Positions 42,001 to 54,000 of a stretch of DNA of 64,000 nt are shown here, in pieces. Origin of the DNA: Camarhynchus parvulus (Eukaryota; Chordata; Aves; Passeriformes; Thraupidae); NCBI RefSeq assembly GCF_901933205.1, contig NC_044573.1:27339493-27403492 (forward strand), read 5' to 3'. Under the pieces are notes generated by a model. The model made no database searches. It worked only from the letters and a program-made list of their open reading frames with translations, and was not told where the DNA came from. Position numbers and translations under genes: made by a program. The first letter of the stretch is position 1. The number at the start of each line of letters is the position of its first letter.

Positions 42001-45000
42001 ATCACTGCGGGTGAGCAAAAGAAATATGAATTCAGGACCAGAATATTACTCAAGCCTAACAGAGGAATCTCATAAAATACATGAAGAGAGTTACATGCCT
42101 AAAAATAGAGTTCATGCATTACTTTGAGTGCAGATGCTTCTAGTTAGTAAAAAATTAGTAAAGGAGGGAACTTTAAACCCCGTTATGTCCCAAACTTCAG
42201 TGCCTAAAGTTAAGGCATGGGACTAAAAGTGTCAACCACTACTATCCTCTTTGACTGTTGAAATTTCCCATTTTGGTATGGATTTGTATTTTTCTCTCAA
42301 AGCACAGTTAATAATGAAAACTAAGTAACCAAATGCTGGAGATCTTTATCTGGGATAGGATCTGGGACTGAGGTCGTCCAACAAACTAGTGGGAGCTGTG
42401 TTTATCAACCAGATAAACACAGCTATGAGAGCATGCTGACAATAAGAAAGCGAATTGCCCTAAGTACAAAAGGAAATATAATAATTCCTCGGAGGAAAAA
42501 AATAGATCCATTTAATTTTATTTTTAAGGCCTTCAATACGTGGCAATGCCCATATTCCTAAACACATCTTTTCCACATTTCTCACATTTTACTCTTTCAT
42601 GTTTGTGCAGAAGAAATAAGCTAGAGTGCCTCATGCAGCCACTTTTGACTGGAGAAAGCCTCTCCTCTCCTTGTATTTGTTAAGTACATGGTTACATAGC
42701 AGCCAGACCTCTTCCCCCATTCCATCAGAACATCTCCGAGGTTGTATACTTGTAAAGCTTGTGAAACACTTCAGGATGACTATATTAGTACATATGGTGT
42801 CCTATGCCACGAGCACAGGGAAAAAAATTACTGTGGAGTAAGACAAAGTGTAATCTCACCAGCTGTATACTACTCTGTCATAGCTGCTCATGTGCACACT
42901 CCTACTCCATGCTAAATCGGGACACAAACTACTTGTGCTTTTGTTACAAAGTACTGAGCAAGACAGAGAAATAGATGCAGTTACCATAAGGAACTGACAA
43001 CTTGGATGTTCTCTACCCTAGCATACCCTAAGCCCAAGTAGAATCTTTCCAATAGCCTAATAATGTCCTTTAAAATCAGTTGCTCATTTTGTGAACATTG
43101 ATATGTAGAAATTTAAACTTTTGAAGCACCTACAGAGCTTCTGACCTGAGAGTTGCAGAACAAAAGTATCACTGAATAAAAAACTGGGGGTAGCTAGATG
43201 ATGCACTTTTGTGACCATAATCTAAGTGGTGGGTCTGGCTGGGATGGAGTTAACTTTCTTCAAAACAGCTCATATGGTGCCATGTTTTGGATTTGTGGCT
43301 AAAACTGTTAACAAATCAATGCTTTGGCTCTTGGTGAACAGCGCTTGTACAGCATTGAGGCTTTCTCTTTTTCCTTCCTTAACTCTGACCCAATATTTAA
43401 ATATGCTGTCCAATTTGATTTGATTAAAAGCACTAGATTCCTAGTAAAAATATATCTTTCAGAGAGAGCATATCAGAAACAAAGTGAAGACTTGGAATCT
43501 TTTACATACTTTTGTATTAAGGGCATAAAAACAGTTCAGCAGATTGTATCTCAGTCATAAAGTCAGTGCATATACATAGGTATTTGCTGAACCCCGGCAG
43601 GACACAGTGACAAAAAGTTAAAGAAACTGTTACCTGGAATTACTGTAATCTTGGCATGCAAGAGAGGCAGTTGTGAGTTCAGTGGAATCCACTAGATTTA
43701 CGAAGGCCTTGGGAACCTGCAGTAATAAAGTAAAAATTATTCATGCTAGATTTGCAATTAAAGATCAGCAAGCAGCAATTATAGTAAATTACGTATACAA
43801 CTTCACGTGTATTACTTCTGGCCTAGGATTCTGCCTACATAAAGTCAATTACCTAAGTCTTTGCCAGTTCTGTCCTGAACCCTGATCCTATGCCTGCTAT
43901 CTAGGATCATCATTTATGAAGTGCTTGTGACCATGCTTTTTTGACTGAGACATGGCAATTCATTTTACATAACCAAAATGGCCACCAGCCAACTAAACTG
44001 AACTCAAATGAACTTGGGACTATCATTTTTGTGGCAACATAGCAATGCAAAGCTGGGCATGAAACATCCTGCATAACAGCACAAGCACTCATGCAACCCA
44101 CCACACCTCTCCCCCATGCAGAAAGTAGTTTTTCATTTACATAATGATATTTCACTTTCACAAGTGCACATAAACAGATTCTGGAAATAATAGTGGAGAG
44201 AATCTGAAGAGAATGTGTGGGTGGAATTTCCCCCATACACAACATTTGTCGAAGTCAGTTGGAGAAAAACGAGTGGTTGTGGTCTGATGCAACTAAACTG
44301 TAGCAGGTTTAGAATATGCTGTAGGCCTTCAATGCAGCAAAACAAAATTAATGGAAGATGCTATTGAAATAATTCAGTTAAACAATTTATAGTCTGCTTT
44401 AGTAGAAATCTATCCTCATCTAGTCTACTATCATTAGTAGACCAAGACACAATGCAGAATGCTTCCCAGAAACCATCCTAGGTAAGCAGATAACTCTTAG
44501 CTCAGCCAGCTAGAAGACCTTTAGAAAGGCTGAGATTCTTAAATTAACACAAAATAGGAAAAAGGTTTCATATATATATTTTAATGGATGTTTTCCCTGG
44601 TCTGTAAAAGTCATCACCAGGGAGTTAGCAGCCTGTACACTGCCTAGCTATTCCAAACCAGTCATTAGATACCAGTTACTTTGACCAACAACCTGTTAAA
44701 CATAACTTTCAGACCTAGGCAGATGTACTCCAATTTTCACTGAAATAATTTAAAAAATACCCAAAGATTGAGTGGTACATTAGCTTGTGTTGCAAAACAG
44801 AACAGTTACCCATCCATCCTTTCTGTTTGTATGCATCAGCTTTTTAAAAACGGGAGTAAAATACTTAGTGAAAACAAACAGAGCCAGTGGGTTGATGTTA
44901 ATAAGACTGGTGTTCTAAGTCATGTGAAGAGTGATATAAGCTCTAGTCTAGTAGGGGAGACTGGAAAAATACACAAAGGATTCAGCTATTCAGGGTTGAT

Positions 45001-48000
45001 GAATACATCTTACCTTCTTATACAAAAAATCCAAGACCTTTGTAAGTTTTTCCAGGTTTTCTGATATGCAGTTCTCCTGTAAACGAGATGAGAAAGGCCA
45101 TCAAAATTAGTAGAAAAAAGTTATCCATTTCCTAAAAGTCACAAACTCTGTGTATTGAGCTGTGTACTGAGGGTTATTAAGAATCACTCTATTCTAAATT
45201 CAGACTTAGCCAGCAACAAGTAAATAACACGGGAACAAATCTTTTAATTTAACTGCCTATAAATAGAGAACCTGACATATTAAAAAAACAAAGACAGGGA
45301 TAGGGAAGAAAAGTATCTTTATACTTGAAGGAGGAAAACAGATGTTCTACTAAGACATCTCAGACTAGGGATGGCAAATTAAGTACACATGTTTATAAAT
45401 ACAAAACACATTGTGTGCTAGGAGCTTACATCATGGATTGAGGCATTCCAACATCCCAGACCTAACTACTCCTTTGGTTCCCTATGGCAGAGAGCAGAGT
45501 ATGGGAAAGTGTCTTAACTACCTGCTTTGACTGCTAAACCACCCCACAAAGCACTTACCTGTTGTGTGGAAGCATAGGAGGAACATGAGGTTTCAGCACT
45601 AAAAAACACTGTGATCAGTTTCCAGTCATTTTGGAAGTCCATCATCTGGGAGAAAAAAATAAAGGAATCAGATGACAGGTGATCTATTTGCTATTTTCCT
45701 CTCTCACACACAATTTGCTGTGGGTTCAAAATCAGCAAGACCAAGCAGTAATCCATGGCCCAGTCCTGGCCATCTTGGTCCCTTCCTTTTGACAAACCAC
45801 CCAGCTTTTCCTTAAAGGACACAGCAAATGAATGGTTAGGCATCAAGTGCTGCAATTAAAGCTGAACACACACCTACAAGAAGCTCAGGATACAGCCTGA
45901 AATTGCTGCTGCCATAGGAGACTCTATTGGAAAAGATGGGCATGGACAATTTAGCACAGAACTTGATATTGTCTCTTTCCATCACTGCTGCAGCTTGCCA
46001 ATGGGATCACTGTACATGAACTCCTGAGAAGAGGTCACACTAGTGCGACAAAGACTGGAATAAAACATCTGAGAGCTAGAGCTCTGCTCAGCTGTGCTGT
46101 GTTTATTAGGCAATGCTGTACAATCCTGAAGATCCTTGGTTAGAACCACACAGTTCCACAAACACACATGTTAAATCCCTGTAGAGCAAAGAGGCAACAG
46201 CAGAATGGCCTTGGCAATTACATTTTTCCATTATTTCAAGACTATTTTACAAAATAACCTCATGGTTAAGAATAAAGGAGAAATGAATGCTTAAAGCTCC
46301 AGGATGGGACCTAAAAGCACTCAGCCATGAGCGATAATTCAAGCTCTCACTAGCATCACCAAAGCTTATTTAGGTCTTTATTGGCCTTTTTGAAAATATG
46401 TTCCTAAAAGACCAAAAAGGAACTGAAGAGACAAATACTGAGAATTATTATTTTGGGTTGACTTCTCAGAAACACTGGCACAGTTACAGAGTGTAGCTAG
46501 CAGAACTCTCACATTTTTAGCCAACAGAAAGCAAACATACTGGCTTCCTTACCAAGCTCTTCAGTTGCTTTGACAAAAGTAAAAAAGGTGGGATACTTCC
46601 AGAACAAAACTCTGCACTTGAAAAGCATAGAATTGATTTTTATTTACAATAGAAGTCTGTTAACCTCAAGAAATGACATTTTCTGTTTTGAAAGTTTTTT
46701 GAGTGCTGTTTAAGTATTAAACCACTTTTGTGCCTTTTTCTGCTTCAACACCACACTTTCTGAATTGTTCTGTGCTTTAAACAAACCTGATCCACTTTCA
46801 TGAGCTCCACTATTTCTTCAGCTTGATGCAGGAGGTCTCTGAAAAGAAGAAAGGAAGAGAAAAATTATGAAGGCATTAGTGATGTTAAAGCTTTGGCTGA
46901 TTTTTACCATTGAATCAAACACCTTTTGAGGATTCAGGTTGGATTAATCTTTTCCTAAATGTGTTAAGATTAGACAATTGACTGTGCTACCCAGAGAGCT
47001 TTGGGTGATTAGCTCATATTCAGCTACCTGATGACCAGACATGTGCACTTAGATGAAAACAGCAGCTTAGTAGGCATACCTCAACTTCTATTTGAGCCAA
47101 AAATTTGTTTTGCAGCTATAAGAGACCTGATGTTAACTCAGGTGTTACAGACCCCAAAGCAGGGCTTTGTTCCTCCTGATTCTGACAGGTGCCAATTGAG
47201 CCACAATGACAGCCTCTGCCAGTACTGAGCACAGTGAAGTGCTCCAGCATCAAAGATTTCCATCCTTCCCCTTGTTCACCAACTGCCCAGCCAAAAGCCC
47301 CTCAGACTCACCTGGCTTGACTGCCCGGCATCTCTCCTGCTGTGCCAGGTGGAGGGGACACAGGTAGGACCGAAGGGTTGAAGGCGCTAATGAGAGCTGA
47401 ATGACATACCCAAGTTAGGAGATTTCTGCAGCCAACAGACTGCTACTCTGCTGATTCATTAAACACAGCTGAACTAAAACAGCACCAGAACCTGTGAAGT
47501 CTGAGGATCTCTTGGCAAGCACAAAAGGTATGCCCAAGCCCCTCTGCAGCTGTTTTTCTTGGTTCTATTCCTCATTTGTGAAGTGAAGGCTTGATGTCTG
47601 AGTTTGCCTCCAGACTCGGGTCAAAAACCTCTGTCCCCATCTCTTGTCAGCCACAAGTATTGTAGGTGGGCTTAAATAGAAGCAGCTGTAGAAATGAAGA
47701 TATGGGGAAATGCTGCCCAGGGAGACTCATAAAACGCCAATGAGTTGCCATATTTTAAACCCCTTTTACAGGGAAATAGATGTCACACCAAGGAGTTAGG
47801 ATACTAGGAAGATGATGCGGAGGGCAGGACCCTGGAGCTATGTATTACACAGCATTTCAGTGGGCATGAAACTCTTACTTGCAATACCCCTTAATCAAGT
47901 AAAGTCTGCTTTCAGAGACAGCCAATAGGCAACAAATTCCCAGATCTGGCTCATCTGTGGCAGTCTCAGTATAAATTCTAAGCGCGTGGCAGTTCTGGGC

Positions 48001-51000
48001 AGGCAAACCACACAAGATTTCACTGGGCCAGCATGGGCCACAAGCACACACCAGCAGAGGCTGTGTAGTGAGTAGAAATAAGAAGCCACAAACCCCTGTT
48101 GGGCATTTAAGAATCTTGCAGCAGTCTGTCACACCCCTTCTTCACTGCAGTTTGTCTACCCAGACAGTCTCTTTAAAGCCATCATGGACAACGCAAGCTG
48201 GCTGAGTTCATGTCCCCAGGTGCACCACTCCTCAGACTTCCCTTACAGAATGCCTGTGCTGCACCTGCTCTGCAGCCCAGCAGAGCCCTGGAGCTCCTGC
48301 CAGAGAGCTGTTAAATTAATTTGCTGAAGTTTTAGTGTGACAGCAAGACGCACCTGCTAAAGTTGCCACGCTTAGTTCAAGGAAGTTATTTCCTGTGCTA
48401 TAGAAAGGGAAGAGAAAACAGGAAGTTCTTGTTAATCCATTTCTCAAAGAAAAATTATATTACAGCACAGCCTCAATTTCTTATTAGTTATGCTGCATCT
48501 CAGAGTGAAATTCATGGCAGCTGTTGCAAGTAAGAATGGGGCCTTTCTTTCCCCAAACTGTCATGTCATTGGCTACTGCTGAGTAAGAACATCGTCTCAA
48601 ATCTCAGTTTTTTGTGTCTCTTTACCCTCTGCATGTTGCAGTACTTGTGCTTGCTTATACATAGGTGTAAGTGATGCAAGGGCCTCTGTGTATAACCACA
48701 TACAAGTGGACACAGATGTTTTTAAAAAACTTAGTCTTTCAAGTTTATCTGTGTGGTGCTAAATCCTCATCCGGAAGGCTGTGACTCAAAAGATCTGCAC
48801 AGACCTGCAGCTACAAGGTTTAGCCCTATGTTCACTCACTGATTTGGATCTGCTAAAGGGGCATGGAAGAAGGAAATGGCATAAAGCTTATCCATGAAGC
48901 ACTGGGAATCAGCCAAGCAGATTAGGTATCAGTAGTCCAGGGTATCTGGACTACTGAGTTCTTTCTTAGCTCTGATAAATCCCTGCTTTCTAATCTCTAA
49001 CTAGTGAATTATTATATTTACTGCCTAGGATTTATCACACAGCAATGATTCTTAATCAAGGGTATTGCAACCCTAAGGTAATTCTATATCCTGCATAAGT
49101 ACAAAATTTGTTACCAAAGGACAGGGAAAGTTTCAGTGCCCCAAAATCCTTTCTATTTTACATAGGCTTTTTTCCTCCTCTCTATAAAATAAAAAAATTG
49201 CTTGGGCCTAACTCCTGCACGGTGATGCTAGAGAGATTAGGATAATGAAACTTATAAAAGCTAACTATTAATTCTTACCTTTGGAGTAAATCCTCACCAG
49301 ATCCTGGTGTCTGCGAACAAAGAAGTATAATATTAATTAAAGTGTAAACTAGACCTAGATATGTTGTTCCCCTACCTGTTAGAGATAGTATTGTTTTCTA
49401 CATACTCTTCTCCATTGTGTTGTAATCACTCACAGACTTAGATTATTTTCCAGAACTTCTCTATTACAATGCATTTTCATGATCTGGTAATCCTTTCTTA
49501 GTTACTGCTTTCATTAATGATTTTTTTTACATGTGACTTAAAACAGAATTTGTTTCATTGAAATCAAATTCCATAAAACAAAATGCTATTCTAGACCAAA
49601 TTTCTCTGGATCTATTCCTACTCCTTTTCAACAGGGGACATAACCTGAAGTCATTTAGATAATTTACGTAGATGACAGACAGAAGAGTGTCTGTTAAAAA
49701 GAAACTACATCAATAGAGGAACTTCACTGATTTCAGAGAGTTTAATGAGGAAACAGTGACAGAGATGTTTGCTCTAGGAAAGCAAACATTCCCTAAAAGA
49801 AGATAATTTACATGTTTTTCTATGACACCCCCACAAACAACAAGGACACCAGCACAAAGAAGACTTGTTCCAAAGGGCCATGCACCTGATATGGTTGAAG
49901 AACCCTTGCATTCAGAACAATAAATTTTTTCAAAAGAGAGAGGTACTCACAAGGAGTCCAGAAGTGCTGGTTTTGTAAAGGAAAAGTGTGATATATTCAT
50001 GGATACTATCTCAAATTTGATACTTGTTTTGTAATGAAGGAGACTCTCCCCCATTTCTCACAGACACAGCCTCTCCAATGGCTATCAATTTTTGCTCTAC
50101 AGGCATTTCTACACTTCCTCAAAGCTTGAGAATTGTGATTAAATGCTTTTAATTGGGCCTCAAATCAGTTTCAGATATTCACTTCCAACTATTAAGACAA
50201 AAAAAGATCATCCAAATCTAACTATATTATTACAGGCAGGAGAACTTTACCCACTGATATATGCAGCAGAAACATATCTTTGTGATTCTTGTAGACCTTC
50301 TGCCTTGTAGGTAGGAAACCAGTTTCCACAGAATACACTTCATAAGGTGGAAAATCTGCATTTCTCAACAATTTATATTTGTTCCAGTTTGAATTTTCCC
50401 AGCATCTTCTTCCAGTTATTCAGTCTGTTATGCTCATTGTTAGGAAAATCCATGCACTCTAATCAAATATCATGGTTCTCTGCAAGAGCACTGTGATCAC
50501 ATTTCCTCCTGCACGAAGTCAGCTGGCTATTTTTAGACACAGGGTACATTGGAACACTGAACAGCAGGTATTTCCAGCCATTTTTTCACCAGAAGTCTTT
50601 GATGCTTGTGGAAAGATTGAAGTCCTGAACACCCTGAGACTCCAAACTACATCATCAGCTGACTTCGTCATCACAACAGAGGAAATGGGTCACATTCAGC
50701 ACATTTCCTGCTTGTACTTACTCTTTGCAAACTTCCTATTGCAGTGACTGCTTTAATGTCAGCTGGCCTTAGAGCATGAACTGCAGAAAAGCAAAAGATT
50801 TCAGGTTATAAGAAAACTCAAAGCAGTAACCCCAAAAGAAAGTCACATTCACCAGTATATTAAAACAAAGTTGGCTAAAATGGTAACAAGTCTATACTGA
50901 TTGCTTTGATTGGAGGTTTTAAACTAGTCAGAAAGCATGAGAAACTACTCAGGTGTTCAGCAAATACTTTGGGTGTTTAGAGGCCCTGAAATGCTCAACC

Positions 51001-54000
51001 ATCAAGCAAGAAAAGATCAAAAAACACTGCTGGGAATGACTGAAGTAATAGTGGCATCTCTAATTACCAGTTGAAGAAACAAAGGTAGAAAAGTAATCAC
51101 AAGTGGAACAAAAAACTAAGGAGTTTATAGAGCCTAGCTCCACTTCAGTCAATCCCATACATAGGCATCTTCACAAACAGCTGATTTCTGCCCCAGCCCA
51201 TTCTCAAATAACTTTGTGAAGGAAAGCCTCTGCAGAGACAATACCAAATACAAACCTGAAGATGAAGGGGTCTCAGGGAACATCGCCTGCTCACATGAAA
51301 ACTGCAAGCTTCTTAGAGCCTTAGACATAAACAAATAAATATGGTTGATTGCTTAGATCTAACAAGGAAATTTGTTGAATGAGGGATCCTACAGGCTCCA
51401 TTCTCACAACCAAAATTTTATTCTTGGTTATGAGTGAGAATTACACCTCTGTTAGAAATACATGGGAACACAGATCTGGACAGCTGCATTTTTCAGTTAA
51501 CTCTTCTACAACTTGACACTTTCTGCTCAGTTTTCTTACTGGCTGCCACAGCACTGGGCCTGAGCAAACAATGAAATGTGCTGAACACATCCTGCCACAT
51601 CCATTGCTGCAGTGACTGCTTAATCTACTGCAGGCATCTCTGTGTGCCAAGGGGCACCCAATTGACACAACAAAACGTCTCCAATACATAACAGGAAAGC
51701 AGAATGAACCAATTCTGGCTCCTTAACAACACCTGGCCAGGTGATCAGAGAAGGCAAGGATGTGAGTGATGTTATTCACTCGTGTGAGAGACAGCTCAGT
51801 ACCAGCAGGAACATTGTTTAATGCCATCCTATATCCTTATGCCAGGCACAGCCCAACATCAAGTGCTTTAAAGGGACACGAAAGGCAATCCTTGCCTCCC
51901 CAGGTGACTTGGCAAGGGGTTCCCTCATCACAATGACCATGAGTGACTGTCTGACCATCCCTAAAGGTGAAATTTAGATAATGACAAGGGCCACCAAGGT
52001 ACCCACACACTCCCTAGTGCCCAGCTGGAGGACTTTATTGGTGCAGACACTTTGCACTGTTACAAGGCAAATAAAAGTTTAATTCTGTGTTTCTAAAAGA
52101 GCAACAGAGCATCTAGGAACAAGTGCTAACCACAAACGATGTACGTACAGGACGTGCAACCTAATAACAAACATTGCTTGGAGAAAACCTCATTTCCTGA
52201 TTGTGTTCTGTAATCTTGCAGCTGCACTATCACATTGCTGACTCACTGGCTTTGCATTTCTTCTTTGCAGAAGCAGTTTAGAGCAACAAGCTGTATTCTT
52301 TCTTCTTCTGCCTGCCTCAGAGGAAGCAACAGCTTGACAGGTATTGAAAACAGAAAAAAAAAGAAAGTTGTACTCATACTTTACCTCTAGCTTCTCATAT
52401 TCTTCCTGATCATCTGCATTACCTTAAAAATGTTAAAGAAAGGGTTATGCTATATTTTTTTTTACCTTAGGGAAAAAAAGCTTCACAAGACTTAATATAC
52501 CTAAAAGCACAGAATCTGGAGAGAAGGCACCTTTCTCATCTGCCCTACTTTCCAAAGATGAGGCTCACCCCACCAACCAGACATATTTTCTTTGATTTTG
52601 TATACTAGAAAAAGCTTTTAGCTATTGTAAGCAGGTGAGATCTCTTGAAATTTATGGAATGCAATGAATTTATAGCAATAAGTGATGAACTTCTTGTGGA
52701 TCCCCTCAAACAACCCCATCCTTCAAAGGCCTTCCCTACCTGTTTTCCTCTTCAGCACATTTCATACACTGCTGTAGTCTCATTCTGTCCAAATTTAAAG
52801 TAGTTTGAACATGTACTAGGTGAAACTCCTTAGAAAGGAGCAATTCACATTAATCTACATCTTCCACAGTCAGGGAGCAGCGTAATGCTGTTGTGAGTTT
52901 GCCATAGTGATACAGAAACAGCTGCAATTTATTCTCTTAGTAGAGTGTTGGCAGACAAAATAGCCTGTGGAGCCAGGCATGTAGATGCTTCAGTAAACAT
53001 TATTCTCTTTCCTTGAGCATACACTTGGATTTATGCAAATATAATTTGGTTTATTCTAAAATTTCCACAAAGATAGTCACAAAGCCTAGGTCAGCTGAAC
53101 TTCAAAGCTTGCTGTCAGCTGTTCTTGCTTGCCCCACTGAAGCCATCAGCATCCAGCAAGTCCTATACAGAATTAGAACAACTGTCCTTTAATAGTCAGG
53201 AGCTATTTTTGGAATATTTAGCCCTGCTGAGTACTTCTGGCTTGTACACCTTTCTTTCCGTGTCAATGACAGAGTAAGAGCTGAGCCAGCTCAGTCCAGC
53301 AGGTGAGACATCCTCAGGTGTAGGGCAGCCAGTGGTGCTCAGGCATGAGCTCAGCATGAGCTATTTGCAAATTTATATTGTTTTTACACTACTTTGTAGA
53401 AGGTTGAGAGAGTTTCCTGGCTGTTGTGTGACATATTTTTAATGTTTCTGGCTATTCAATCTGTGGGTTTTGATGATGCTTTACTCAGGGCAATAACCAG
53501 AACTCCAACTCTGTTTGGGATACTGGAGGCAAAAGCAATGAGGGACTTGTCTGCATCACACAAATCTACTGCAGGAGCTCAGTATCTGAGAATTTTAACA
53601 CTAACGTCAACTACATTTGAGAATAGTTCCTTAGGTTACATTGAGAGAGAAAGAGGATCCAGTCCCAGTTTCCACGACTCAGGAAGTGGGAGGAACAGCT
53701 TTAATGTGTCAGACTGAACAAAATCCCATACCTAGTCTGGGACTTTGCCTCAGACAATATCCAAATGCAGATGCTTAAGCAAAGAATAAGGAAAATACAG
53801 TTATATTTCCATTTTTCTATCCTCCCAACTATCCGTACTATTGTGCTCCCCGAGCAAGCAATTACTTAATGAATTCCCTGGCATCTTTCTTCCACAGATT
53901 TGCCTATTTATTTTTCTAATACTTTCATGTCTTTGGCTTTCCCCAAGAACTGTGGCAAAAGATGCTTCATCATTCTATTACATGTTGAAAGAAAGTACTT

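Larger units (their letters stand above)
39010..43227. other. PLB1 introns 11-13, part
   Basis: AT-rich intron sequence around exons 13 and 12. Nothing recognised before the LTR fragment at 43228. Confidence 0.65.
43717..52384. other. PLB1 introns 2-10
   Basis: Introns of 0.5-1.9 kb separating exons 11 to 2. No transposon or second gene recognised. Confidence 0.65.
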
